Source of the DNA: Flaviramulus sp. BrNp1-15 | GTDB taxonomy: Bacteria > Bacteroidota > Bacteroidia > Flavobacteriales > Flavobacteriaceae | Direction: 5' to 3' | DNA length: 64,000 nucleotides | NCBI RefSeq assembly: GCF_022259695.1 | Contig: NZ_CP092099.1 | Span: 2,464,471-2,528,470, forward strand | Shown: one piece after another, positions 19,293 through 28,510 of the stretch | Position numbering within the stretch: the stretch's first letter is position 1 | Layout of the letters: every line of letters begins with the position of its first letter | The notes under the pieces: model-generated | Databases searched by the model: none | The model's input: the letters and a program-made list of their open reading frames with translations, nothing else | Told to the model about the DNA's origin: nothing | Translations under genes and position numbers: made by a program

Positions 19293-20567
19293 ATGAAAAA
19301 GCTAATTTACATTCTTCTATCTTTAATTGTTCTTTTTTTAATTGCAACATACATATCTTTAAACAGTAATAATAAAAAAGGTATTTCTGTTTTAATTAAC
19401 ATTGATAATGCTGATTCATTCGATTTTAAGAAGCAAGATTCTGTTCTTGTTGCTGCCAGCCTTTTATACGAAGCCAATGAATTCAAAACCCTTATGCAAG
19501 GTGAACATTACAGGGAAGCATGGGCTACACCAATTAAAGTTCCAATTATTTTTTTAGACACACTTTTTGGAGGTTCAAAAATTATTGATATAGGTGGAGG
19601 TAAACAAACAAAATCCTTAAAACTAGAATCTAAAAATGGTATTATATACACATTAAGAAGTATTAATAAAAACCCTGAACCTCTTATACCAGAATTTATA
19701 AAAAAGCTTGGATTAGAAAATATTATTGTTGATGGCATATCTGCTCAACATCCATATGCAGCTATTCCGGTGTCATATTTGGCAGATTCTATAGGTTTAC
19801 TTCATACAAGCCCCAAAGTTGTTTTCTTACCCAAACAAAATATTTTAGGTAAATATAATGACCTGTACGGAAATAAAATTTTTATGCTCGAATATGAAAC
19901 TAAAGGTAAAGTAAACTGGACTCGGTACAAGAATGCTCAAAAAATTATAGATACTGACAATTTAATAGAATTAAAAAATCTGAAAAAAGACAGTTTATCT
20001 ATCGATAAGAGCTTATTTATTAGGAATAGACTTTTTGATTTAATAATTGGAGATTGGGACAGACATGCAAAACAATGGGGATGGGTATTGATTAATAAAA
20101 AAAATAAATCAAAAGCTATACCGTTGGCTGGAGATAGAGACAATGCTTTTTTTGATATTGGTGGTATTATTCCATCAATTATATCTAATCCAAGTATTAT
20201 AAAAGAATTACAAGCTTTTGAAAAAGATATAGATTATATGCCAGGACTTGTTCAACCTTTTGATAAATATTTTTTACATAACACAGATATTGAAGTCTTT
20301 TTAGAACAAGCTGAAATATTAAAAACTAAATTATCTGATGATTTAATTGACCAAGCTTTATTTAAATGGCCAGAAGATATTCGTAAATTAAATGGTAATG
20401 AAATCCGTGAAAAAATAATATCGAGAAGAAATAAAATAGTAACCTATGCAAAAAACTTTAAAAATATTATTGATGAAGCAGAAAATTACGAAATATGGCC
20501 CTTAAAAGGCTGTCAGGATATAGAGATTAATGAAGATTTGAAAAAGTGCTTTGAATGTATAAAGTAA
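19293..20567 (+). CDS. Membrane-anchored protein with atypical kinase-like motifs, function unknown
   Basis: About 424 residues from ATG 19293 (a TTG at 19266 would add nine residues before the membrane segment). An N-terminal hydrophobic helix (residues 4-22) is followed by a soluble domain facing the periplasm or outside. Two motifs stand out: GDWDRHAKQW (residues 253-262) and GDRDNAFF (280-287), preceded by a strand pair KSLKLESKNGIIYTLRSINK. I recall the same motif set in the middle of large Bacteroidota BamA/TamA-type surface proteins. The D-x-D-R-H plus D-N pattern is reminiscent of HipA/FAM20-type kinase folds (catalytic Asp, metal-binding Asp). No enzyme activity is known to me. It is followed by the terminator of the converging tRNA gene. 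Confidence 0.6.
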   Translation: MKKLIYILLSLIVLFLIATYISLNSNNKKGISVLINIDNADSFDFKKQDSVLVAASLLYEANEFKTLMQGEHYREAWATPIKVPIIFLDTLFGGSKIIDIGGGKQTKSLKLESKNGIIYTLRSINKNPEPLIPEFIKKLGLENIIVDGISAQHPYAAIPVSYLADSIGLLHTSPKVVFLPKQNILGKYNDLYGNKIFMLEYETKGKVNWTRYKNAQKIIDTDNLIELKNLKKDSLSIDKSLFIRNRLFDLIIGDWDRHAKQWGWVLINKKNKSKAIPLAGDRDNAFFDIGGIIPSIISNPSIIKELQAFEKDIDYMPGLVQPFDKYFLHNTDIEVFLEQAEILKTKLSDDLIDQALFKWPEDIRKLNGNEIREKIISRRNKIVTYAKNFKNIIDEAENYEIWPLKGCQDIEINEDLKKCFECIK

Positions 20568-20598
20568 TAACTAAACCTTAAAATGTATAAAACAAAAA

Positions 20599-20620
20599 AG
20601 CCTTCAATTTCTTGAAGGCT
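20599..20620 (-). terminator. Terminator of tRNA-Arg
   Basis: A 9-bp perfect stem (AGCCTTCAA / TTGAAGGCT) with a 4-nt loop. On the minus strand it is followed by a run of six T, directly after the tRNA gene. On the plus strand the downstream T run is weak, so it may only partly stop transcription from the kinase-like gene. Confidence 0.85.
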
Positions 20621-20625
20621 TTAAG

Positions 20626-20699
<74 letters not shown>

Positions 20700-20736
20700 T
20701 GAATAGTTTGGAAAACAATTTTATTTTTCCAGTGCG

Positions 20737-20744
20737 CAAATATA
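20737..20744 (-). promoter_or_regulatory. -7 box of the tRNA-Arg promoter
   Basis: On the minus strand it reads TATATTTG, an exact match to TAnnTTTG, and the complement of CAAA at 20765-20768 gives TTTG exactly 20 nt upstream. The tRNA begins about 37 nt downstream, leaving a short 5' leader for processing. Confidence 0.7.
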
Positions 20745-20947
20745 AAATTAACTATATATCTAACCAAAAGAAATGTTTATAATTTTTCATTTATTTAATT
20801 CTATAGATAAAACTGTTTTGAAATAATAGTTTGCTGTAGAAATTACTTTAATAATAACTTGAATATTAACTATACAAATACGATACAAAAACCTTTGTAA
20901 TACTTATTTTTATTATATTAGTAACACTACAACTAATACTTTTAAGA

Positions 20948-23755
20948 TTGAGACTCATTAAATATATTATTTTCAGTTTAATTTTATTAACTCAAGTTAC
21001 GCTTTTAGCACAAGAACGTCCGCCAATTGAGATATTTTCTACTGAAGATTATGGTGCAGAAACTCAAAATTGGTCAATCGCTCAATCAAAAGAAAAACAT
21101 ATTTATGCTGCTAATAACAAAGGTTTACTTGAATACAATGGAGCAAATTGGCAGTTATATCTCTCGCCTAACGAAACTATTTTACGTTCTGTAAATGTTA
21201 TTGATGAATTAATTTATACTGGTGCGAATAGTGAATTTGGTTATTGGCAAAGAAACGAATTTGGGTTATTATTTTACATTTCATTATCTCAAGCACTTAA
21301 AATTGATTTTTTAGAAGATGAAGAGTTCTGGAATATTGTTAGCATTGACGATTATATTCTATTTCAATCTTTAAAGAGAATCTATATTTATAGTAAAACT
21401 AACAATTCTTATGAAGTTATTGACTCAGAAACAATCATCTATAAAATATTTAAAGTAGATAATAGTATTTATTTTCAAAAAACAAAAGATGGAATTTATA
21501 AAATTGAGAATGGTGAGGCTAAATTAGTTTCTAATCATCCTATTGTACAAAATAATAGGCTGGTTAATATTTTTAGTAAAGACGAAAAACTTTTAATTGA
21601 AACAGAAAATAATGGGTTTTATATTTTGGAAAATGATTCACTTGCAAAATGGGAAATATCAGCAAATAATGTACTTTCTCAAATAAGTGTATTTCGTAGT
21701 ATTCAATTAAAAGATAAAAGCTTCATTTTAGGAACAAGATCTAGTGGTGTATTACATTTAACACAAGACGGTAAAATTGATTATAACATAAATAACATTC
21801 ATGGTTTAAGTAATAATACTGTGCATTGGGCTTTTGAAGATGCAGAAAACAACATATGGCTGGCATTAGAAAATGGTATTAATTGTGTAAATATTAAATC
21901 TCCTTTTAGAATTTACAAAGACAATGATGGAAAAATAGGCACTGTACACACATCAATTGTCTATAATAACAATTTGTATTTAGGTTCAAACCAAGGTCTT
22001 TTTTATAAACAATTAGATTCAGATGAAGATTTTAAATTAGTTGATAACATCCAAGAAGCTGTTTGGTGCTTAGTTGAGATTGACAATGCTTTATTCTGTG
22101 GACACGATACTGGAACATCTATTGTAAATAACAATACTTCAGAAAAAATTAATGGAATTCAACAAGGCACTTGGTCTATTAGACCTATTGATGGAAGAAA
22201 TGATTTATTGCTACAAGGTAATTATGACGGACTATATGTACTTCAAAAAATAAATAATCAATGGAATTTTAGAAATAAAATTCAAGGTTTTGATCGCTCT
22301 AGTAAATTTTTTGAAATCTTTGATAATCATATTTTTGTAAGTCATGAATATAATGGTGTTTTTAAAATTGAAGTAAATGATGATTTCAATAAAGCCTTAG
22401 AAGTCAACAAAATTACATCTATAGATAAAGGATTAAATTCTAGCTTAATTAAATATAAAGGTGATTTACTATACACATTTAAAGAAGGTGTTTTTAAATA
22501 TGATTTTATAAAAAATGAGTTTGCTAAGGATTCTATACTAAGTAAATTATTTAAGAGAGAAGAATATACCTCAGGAAAACTTTTATTTGAAGATAAAACA
22601 AATACACTCTGGAGCTTTTCTAAAAATGATTTAAACTACCTAACATCTAGCTCATTAAGTAGTAATCCAAAATTAAATAATGTCCCTTTTTCTAAATCGT
22701 TGCCTCGTGGTTTAACTGGCTATGAAAATATTTCTCATTTAAAGAATAAGCAGTATTTGATAGGTTCGTCTACAGGATTTGTACTTATGGACATAGATAA
22801 AATACAGAAAAAATCATATGATATAACTATTAATTCGGTATCAAAAAACAGTATTAATTCATCTCCTGAAATTGTAGATAAATCAACTACAGGCTTTTTT
22901 AAAAATAAATATAATAATGTTGAGTTTACTTATAGTGTTGTAGAATATGAAAAATATCTTGATACAGAATACCAATATCTCTTAGAAGGCATCTATGGCA
23001 AATGGAGTGACTGGTCTTCAAACCCCATTGCGCTATTTAAAAACTTACCTCATGGAGATTATACTTTTAAAGTAAGAGCACGGGTAGGAAATACACTAAC
23101 AAACAATATTGCATCATATAGTTTTAACATCGAAAATCCTTGGTATTTAACCAAATTAATGATTGCGTTATATGCACTTATGGTCTTGCTTTTTTCTTTA
23201 TTCATGCATAACGTTTATAAAAGATATTACAGAAAACAAAGAGAAAAACTACTTAATAAAACAAAAAATGAGCTCGAGCTAAAAGAGCTTGAAAACAGAC
23301 AACAACTTATGAGATTCAATAATGATAAGTTGAGACAAGATATTGAAAACAAAAATAGAGAGTTAGGCATTTCTACCATGAGTTTAATAAAAAAGAATGA
23401 ATTTTTAAATACTATAAAAAAGGAATTACAAAATGCCGAGGACAAAAAAAGCATTAAAAATGTTATTAAAATTATTGATAGAAATTTAAATAATGCTGAC
23501 GATTGGCATGTATTTGAAGAAGCATTTAATAATGCCGATAAAGACTTTTTGAAAAAAATAAAACATTTACATCCATCATTAACTTCAAACGATTTAAGAC
23601 TTTGTGCATATCTTAGACTAAATCTATCTTCAAAAGAAATAGCTCCACTACTCAACATTTCCCCAAGAAGTGTAGAAGTTAAACGTTATAGGTTAAGAAA
23701 AAAGATGGATTTACCTCATGAATCAAGTTTAACAGATTATATTTTAGATATTTAA
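20948..23755 (+). CDS. Propeller-type transmembrane regulator with LuxR-like HTH (candidate PUL regulator)
   Basis: A 935-residue protein with, in order: a signal peptide (1-22), repeated propeller blades (about 35-640; for example GLSNNTVHWAFEDAENNIWLALENGI), a Y_Y_Y domain (about 655-727; YQYLLEGIYGKWSDWS), one membrane helix (about 737-756), a coiled coil (about 760-850) and a C-terminal LuxR-like helix-turn-helix (about 875-930; LSSKEIAPLLNISPRSVEVKR). It has no kinase or receiver domain, so it is a one-component sensor: the periplasmic propeller would bind a glycan fragment and the cytoplasmic HTH would bind DNA. Such proteins sit next to SusCD loci in Bacteroidota. The start is TTG 20948, which begins the signal peptide; no ATG fits. 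It lies 227 bp upstream of susC on the same strand and is the best candidate regulator of the following locus. Confidence 0.85.
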   Translation: MRLIKYIIFSLILLTQVTLLAQERPPIEIFSTEDYGAETQNWSIAQSKEKHIYAANNKGLLEYNGANWQLYLSPNETILRSVNVIDELIYTGANSEFGYWQRNEFGLLFYISLSQALKIDFLEDEEFWNIVSIDDYILFQSLKRIYIYSKTNNSYEVIDSETIIYKIFKVDNSIYFQKTKDGIYKIENGEAKLVSNHPIVQNNRLVNIFSKDEKLLIETENNGFYILENDSLAKWEISANNVLSQISVFRSIQLKDKSFILGTRSSGVLHLTQDGKIDYNINNIHGLSNNTVHWAFEDAENNIWLALENGINCVNIKSPFRIYKDNDGKIGTVHTSIVYNNNLYLGSNQGLFYKQLDSDEDFKLVDNIQEAVWCLVEIDNALFCGHDTGTSIVNNNTSEKINGIQQGTWSIRPIDGRNDLLLQGNYDGLYVLQKINNQWNFRNKIQGFDRSSKFFEIFDNHIFVSHEYNGVFKIEVNDDFNKALEVNKITSIDKGLNSSLIKYKGDLLYTFKEGVFKYDFIKNEFAKDSILSKLFKREEYTSGKLLFEDKTNTLWSFSKNDLNYLTSSSLSSNPKLNNVPFSKSLPRGLTGYENISHLKNKQYLIGSSTGFVLMDIDKIQKKSYDITINSVSKNSINSSPEIVDKSTTGFFKNKYNNVEFTYSVVEYEKYLDTEYQYLLEGIYGKWSDWSSNPIALFKNLPHGDYTFKVRARVGNTLTNNIASYSFNIENPWYLTKLMIALYALMVLLFSLFMHNVYKRYYRKQREKLLNKTKNELELKELENRQQLMRFNNDKLRQDIENKNRELGISTMSLIKKNEFLNTIKKELQNAEDKKSIKNVIKIIDRNLNNADDWHVFEEAFNNADKDFLKKIKHLHPSLTSNDLRLCAYLRLNLSSKEIAPLLNISPRSVEVKRYRLRKKMDLPHESSLTDYILDI

Positions 23756-23780
23756 AGTAAGATAAATCTTTCTTTTACCT

Positions 23781-23797
23781 ATACAAAGCCACAACAT
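23781..23797 (+). promoter_or_regulatory. Upstream box of the susC promoter (shared with the second PUL unit)
   Basis: ATACAAAGCCACAACAT matches ATACAACACCACAACAT at 32389-32405 in 15 of 17 positions. Each copy lies 109-112 bp before the core 31-nt motif of its own promoter region. Conservation at near-equal spacing suggests a regulatory site. Confidence 0.5.
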
Positions 23798-23889
23798 CAA
23801 AAAATTTAGATGTAATATCTGCATTTAATTTTCCCTTTTAAACTACTTCAAAAACAAGTCAAATTGATGTTTTCACAATATATGCATGT

Positions 23890-23920
23890 TTTTTTTATGA
23901 TGTATATTTTTTGTTTGGGT
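23890..23920 (+). promoter_or_regulatory. Core shared PUL motif, copy A (upstream of susC)
   Basis: A 31-nt block containing TGTATATTTTTTGTT that matches 32501-32531 in 26 of 31 positions. In both copies AAATTGAT lies exactly 29 nt upstream and a TAnnTTTA box (23951-23958 here) begins exactly 61 nt after the block start. The position just upstream of a -33/-7 promoter fits an activator site. The propeller/LuxR protein encoded upstream is the obvious candidate, by inference. Confidence 0.6.
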
Positions 23921-23950
23921 GCAAATTGATAATACAATAGTTTTTACTCA

Positions 23951-23958
23951 TAATTTTA
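23951..23958 (+). promoter_or_regulatory. Candidate -7 box of the susC promoter
   Basis: TAATTTTA matches seven of eight positions of TAnnTTTG and has the same offset from the core shared motif as TAGGTTTA at 32562. It would give a leader of about 20 nt before the susC ATG. Confidence 0.45.
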
Positions 23959-23982
23959 TTTTCAAACTAAAACTAAATATTT

Positions 23983-26900
23983 ATGAGACACACGCTATTT
24001 AAAATTCTAACCTTATTCTTTATAGCATATTCCAGTGCACAGAACATTACTGTGAATGGAATAGTTCAAGATGAAACCGGGTTTCCTATTCCAGGAGCTA
24101 ATGTTATCTTAAAAGGAACAAGTAATGGTGCCAGTACAGACTTTGACGGTAACTTTACTTTAAACGAGGTTAAAATTGGCTCTACAATTTCCATAAGTTA
24201 TATTGGGTATATAACACAGGAAATAGTAATCGCAAATAATTCTAAGTTAACCATTCAACTTCAAGAAGATTTAGCGCAATTAGATGAAGTCGTTGTTGTT
24301 GGCTATGGAACACAAAAGAAAAAAGATGTTACAGGGGCAGTATCTATTGTAAATGCTGAAACATTGGAAGATTTAAGACCTATTGATGCTGCACAAGCAT
24401 TACAAGGTACTTCTGCCGGAGTATCTGTTACATCTCCTTCAGGCTCTCCTGGTGGTGGCTTTAATATTTTAATTAGAGGTATCAGTTCTAACGGAGATAA
24501 TGGTCCTCTAGTTATAATTGATGGTTACAAAGGAGACTTAAATACTATTAATCCAAGTGATATTGAAACATTTTCAATATTAAAAGATGCTCAGGCTGCT
24601 ATATATGGTATTGAAGGTGCAAATGGTGTGGTATTAGTTACAACTAAAAGTGGTAGAAAAAATTCTGCTGCAAAAATTAGTTATAATGGCTATACAGGCT
24701 TGCAACAAACTACACGAGAATTACCTTATTTAAATGCTACCGAATATGCAATTCTGTTAAATGAAAGTTATGCAGCAAACGGTCAAGCTTTACCATTTTC
24801 TAATGTAAGTGGTTTAGGAGCTGGTGTTGATTGGCAAGATGAGCTTTTTGAAACTTCTCCAATTACAAGTCATAATTTATCAGTTACTGGCGGTGGTGAA
24901 AAAAGCACCTATTATTTTGGTGGTTCTATTTTAGAACAAGACGGTATTATTGCTAGCGACAAATCTAATTTTCAAAGAGCTAATGCTAAAATTAAATTAG
25001 GGTTTGACCTTACTGAAAAATTAAAATTTACAACCTCAGCAAACTATTTTAATACCAACAGGCAAACAATTGGAGAAAATGCTTTAGGGACACCTCTTTT
25101 CAATGCTCTAAACTATGCTCCTACTTATAGTTTAAATCAAGAAGATCTTTCAGGGTTTTTAGGAAACGAAGTTATAAACCCTTTATCTCAAATTGCTAAT
25201 ACTTATAATGAGTATAATGGCAATTCGATTGAAGGTACTTTTCAACTAGATTACAAACCTATTGAAGGCTTAAAAATTACATCTCGTATTGGTTTAAAAT
25301 CTTATAGTGATAAAGGAAAATCTTTTGCTCCAATCGTTAATTATGGTTCAGGTAAAGTTTTTAATAATGATAGAAGTAGTGTAAACCAAACTAGAAACAC
25401 TTATAGAACTTATACATGGGAAACGTTTGCTAATTACAGTAAAACATTTTACGAAAACCACAATACCTCATTTACCATTGGTACGAGTGCACAACGCGAT
25501 TGGGGAGACGGATTAAACGCAACTGGTTTTGATGTACCAAACAATTCTTGGGAATTTGCAGATATTTCTTTAGCTAATGGTTTAAGTGAAGCTAAAAGTA
25601 CAGGTTCTTTTATTTATGATAACAGATTATCTTCTTATTTCGGAAGAGTTCAATATGATTATAAAGGTAAATATTTATTATCTGGTTTAATTCGTAGAGA
25701 TGGCGCTTCAGATTTTGCACCAGACAATAGAACAGATTACTTTTCATCAGTTACTGCTGGTTGGAAAATATCGGACGAACCTTTTTTAGAAAATTCAGAA
25801 ATCATTAACTTTTTAAAATTAAGAGCTAGTTATGGTAATTTAGGTAATAATGCTGGTGGCGATTTATACAGAGCTCTATTAACAGGAGAAGCAACTTATG
25901 TTTTTGGTGGCGCTTTAGTTTCTGGAGTCGCTACAGGTAGAATTCCAACTCCAGATTCAGTTTGGGAATCTGCCGAAAAATTAGATATTGGATTGGATAT
26001 AAATCTATTTGACAACAAACTTGAAGTTGTAGCAGATTATTTTATTGATAACAGAAACAGATTGTTAATTAGCGGTTTACCTGTTTCAGGTATTATTGGT
26101 GCTTCTGCTCCCGGTGCTGGTTTACCTACCACCAATGCAGGTTCAACCAGAAATAAAGGAATTGAAGTATTTCTAAATTATAAACAGGTCATTTCCGATG
26201 ATGTATCCTTTGGAATAAGTTATAATGTTACTAAAATTGATGGTGAAGTAACCGCAGTTAAAGATGGGATTATTTCAGAAGGTGGCTCATTTAGTGTAGG
26301 ACAACCAGCCATTTCCAGATTAGAAGTAGGACAACCTATTGGATATTTTTATGGTTTAAAAACCGATGGCATATTCCAAAATCAAGCCGAAGTTGATGCA
26401 CACCCATCACAAGTAGAGTTAGGTTCTGCTGCTGCTCCTGGGGATATTCGTTATGTAGACACAAATAATGATGGAGAAATAACTATAGAAGACAGAACTT
26501 ATATTGGTAAACCTCAAGCAGATTATATTATGGGATTAAACCTGAGTTTTGATTATAAAAACTTCGATTTTGGTGCTTATATGTATGCAGAATTGGGTAA
26601 AGAAACCGTTCGTAATTATGAGCGTGATCAACCAAACGTAAACAGATTAAATCTTTATTTAAATAGATGGACTGGTGAAGGCACTAGTAATACCGTGCCT
26701 AGAACATCTGTGGGATCGACAACCAATAAATTATTTTCAGATTTTTATGTTGAAGATTCTTCTTTCTTAAGAATCCAAAATATACAATTAGGGTATTCAC
26801 TGCCAACTAATGTTGTTGAAAAACTGGGTATGAGCAAATTCCGTATATACGCATCAGTAAACAATGCATTCACTTTTACAAAATATAACGGTTATGATCC

Positions 26901-27015
26901 AGCTGCAAGAGGTGTAAATCAAGATGGTGTATTAGATGTATTTAGTGGTGGAATAGATTATGGTTTTTACCCAATTTCAAGACAGTTTATTTTAGGTTTA
27001 AATCTATCAATATAA
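23983..27015 (+). CDS. SusC/RagA-family TonB-dependent outer-membrane glycan transporter
   Basis: A 1010-residue protein with a signal peptide (1-19), a carboxypeptidase-regulatory-like domain (about 22-105; GIVQDETGFPIPGANVILKG), the SusC signature DEVVVVGYGTQKKKDVTGA, a plug domain (about 115-235; IRGISSNGDNGPLVIIDG) and a long C-terminal barrel ending in FILGLNLSI. SusC proteins import oligosaccharides across the outer membrane with TonB energy, in a pedal-bin complex with the SusD partner. That partner is encoded 12 bp downstream. The surrounding GH16, GH17 and GH30 genes point to beta-1,3-glucan (laminarin) oligosaccharides as substrate. It begins the first unit of the locus and has a short leader with an A-rich stretch before the ATG. 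Confidence 0.97.
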   Translation: MRHTLFKILTLFFIAYSSAQNITVNGIVQDETGFPIPGANVILKGTSNGASTDFDGNFTLNEVKIGSTISISYIGYITQEIVIANNSKLTIQLQEDLAQLDEVVVVGYGTQKKKDVTGAVSIVNAETLEDLRPIDAAQALQGTSAGVSVTSPSGSPGGGFNILIRGISSNGDNGPLVIIDGYKGDLNTINPSDIETFSILKDAQAAIYGIEGANGVVLVTTKSGRKNSAAKISYNGYTGLQQTTRELPYLNATEYAILLNESYAANGQALPFSNVSGLGAGVDWQDELFETSPITSHNLSVTGGGEKSTYYFGGSILEQDGIIASDKSNFQRANAKIKLGFDLTEKLKFTTSANYFNTNRQTIGENALGTPLFNALNYAPTYSLNQEDLSGFLGNEVINPLSQIANTYNEYNGNSIEGTFQLDYKPIEGLKITSRIGLKSYSDKGKSFAPIVNYGSGKVFNNDRSSVNQTRNTYRTYTWETFANYSKTFYENHNTSFTIGTSAQRDWGDGLNATGFDVPNNSWEFADISLANGLSEAKSTGSFIYDNRLSSYFGRVQYDYKGKYLLSGLIRRDGASDFAPDNRTDYFSSVTAGWKISDEPFLENSEIINFLKLRASYGNLGNNAGGDLYRALLTGEATYVFGGALVSGVATGRIPTPDSVWESAEKLDIGLDINLFDNKLEVVADYFIDNRNRLLISGLPVSGIIGASAPGAGLPTTNAGSTRNKGIEVFLNYKQVISDDVSFGISYNVTKIDGEVTAVKDGIISEGGSFSVGQPAISRLEVGQPIGYFYGLKTDGIFQNQAEVDAHPSQVELGSAAAPGDIRYVDTNNDGEITIEDRTYIGKPQADYIMGLNLSFDYKNFDFGAYMYAELGKETVRNYERDQPNVNRLNLYLNRWTGEGTSNTVPRTSVGSTTNKLFSDFYVEDSSFLRIQNIQLGYSLPTNVVEKLGMSKFRIYASVNNAFTFTKYNGYDPAARGVNQDGVLDVFSGGIDYGFYPISRQFILGLNLSI

Positions 27016-27027
27016 AAAATTAGCAAG

Positions 27028-28500
27028 ATGAAAAATTATAAAAACAAAATAACAAAAGGACTCTTACTAATACTATTAGTTTTTGGAGCTAATTCTTGTG
27101 GAGATTCTTATTTAGAAGAAGTAGATAGATACAGTATAGATTCAGAAAGCTATTTTAATTCAGAAGATGATTATTACAATGCACTAGTAGGTGTTTACGA
27201 TTTATTACAATCTACTTACGTTAATGTAATGTTAGGTGAAATAGCATCAGACAATACACTTTGTGGAGGTGAAAGTCCTACAGATGTTGTAGGCTTTCAG
27301 CAAATAGACGATATGATTCACACACCGGTAAACAGTAATTTACGAGATATCTGGAATTGGATGTACGCTGGTGTTAATAGAGCTAATTTCCTTTTAGAAT
27401 TTCAGGATAAAACTGATTTTGAAGGAAGAGAAATTATTATTGGAGAAGCGCGCTTTTTAAGAGCCTATTATTACTTTGAATTAGTAAAATGGTTTGGTCC
27501 TATTCCTATTAAAGAAACACGTTTTGAATTAGGCGACGAAACTTCGGTTCCAAGATCTCCTGTTGCAGATGTATATAAATTAATTGAAGATGATTTAAAA
27601 TATGCTGTAGATAATTTAAACTATACTGCTCCAGAAGTTGGTAGAGTAACAAAAGGTGCAGCACAAGCTTTATTAGGAAAAGCCTACTTATACCAAAATA
27701 AATTTTCTGATGCTGCTATAATACTTGATAATTTAATTGTTAATGGACCGTATGATTTGGTTACCGATTATAATTCAATTTTTGAAAATGCTGGTGAAAA
27801 TGGTATAGAATCTGTTTTTGAAGTACAATACTCAGATGCAGAAGGTGCTGGTTTTGAGTGTTTACAATGTAGTGAAGGAAATGTAGCAGTAGGATTTAAC
27901 GGTATTAGAAATTATTCTGGTCCAATGTTCGACTCTGGATTTAGTTTTAATGTACCAACTCAAGAAGTTGTTGATGAATTTGAAGATGGCGATTTACGTA
28001 AAGATGTAGCCATTTTAGATATTAATGAATGGGCAATACAAACAGGAGCTACATTCGGTACAGGAAATGAACACACTGGTTATTTCAATAGAAAGTATAT
28101 TGCCAGAAAAGGTGATTTAAACACTGGAGATCAAAACTTAACAAATCCTAATAATTACAGAGCTATTCGTTTTGCAGATGTTTTATTAATGGCTGCCGAA
28201 GCTTACAACAGAGGTGGCATTGATGATACTAAAGCCCAAGGCTTTCTAAACAGAGTTCGTGAAAGAGCTTTTGGAATGCCAAATGATATTACATCAACAG
28301 GTGCTGCTCTAACCGATGCTATTGCACACGAAAGACGTGTAGAACTTGTTGGAGAAGGTCATCGTTTTTTCGATTTAGTTAGAACCGGTAGAGGCTCAGA
28401 AATTGATGGGTTTACAACGGGTAAAAACGAAGTATTTCCTATTCCTATTGAAGAAATTCAATTTTCTAATGGAAACTGGGAACAAAATCCAAACTATTAA
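27028..28500 (+). CDS. SusD/RagB-family glycan-binding outer-membrane lipoprotein
   Basis: A 490-residue surface lipoprotein with lipobox FGANSC (Cys24), a mostly helical TPR-like N-terminal part (SYFNSEDDYYNALVGVYDLL) and the C-terminal SusD signature ALTDAIAHERRVELVGEGHRFFDLVR. SusD caps the SusC channel and binds the incoming glycan. It is 12 bp after susC and 10 bp before the binding-protein gene, in a clear operon. Family length is normal. The ligand is inferred from neighbours, not from sequence. Confidence 0.96.
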   Translation: MKNYKNKITKGLLLILLVFGANSCGDSYLEEVDRYSIDSESYFNSEDDYYNALVGVYDLLQSTYVNVMLGEIASDNTLCGGESPTDVVGFQQIDDMIHTPVNSNLRDIWNWMYAGVNRANFLLEFQDKTDFEGREIIIGEARFLRAYYYFELVKWFGPIPIKETRFELGDETSVPRSPVADVYKLIEDDLKYAVDNLNYTAPEVGRVTKGAAQALLGKAYLYQNKFSDAAIILDNLIVNGPYDLVTDYNSIFENAGENGIESVFEVQYSDAEGAGFECLQCSEGNVAVGFNGIRNYSGPMFDSGFSFNVPTQEVVDEFEDGDLRKDVAILDINEWAIQTGATFGTGNEHTGYFNRKYIARKGDLNTGDQNLTNPNNYRAIRFADVLLMAAEAYNRGGIDDTKAQGFLNRVRERAFGMPNDITSTGAALTDAIAHERRVELVGEGHRFFDLVRTGRGSEIDGFTTGKNEVFPIPIEEIQFSNGNWEQNPNY

Positions 28501-28510
28501 AAAAAAGATT

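Noticed and set aside
23227-23658. 143-codon minus-strand open frame inside the propeller/LuxR regulator gene
   Set aside because: Ser/Phe/Leu-rich shadow of the coiled-coil and HTH coding region; the plus-strand frame is clearly the real one.
28403-28510. Upstream start of the first-unit binding protein inside susD
   Set aside because: Would add 36 residues before the lipoprotein signal and overlap conserved susD codons in another frame; ATG 28511 fits the lipobox.
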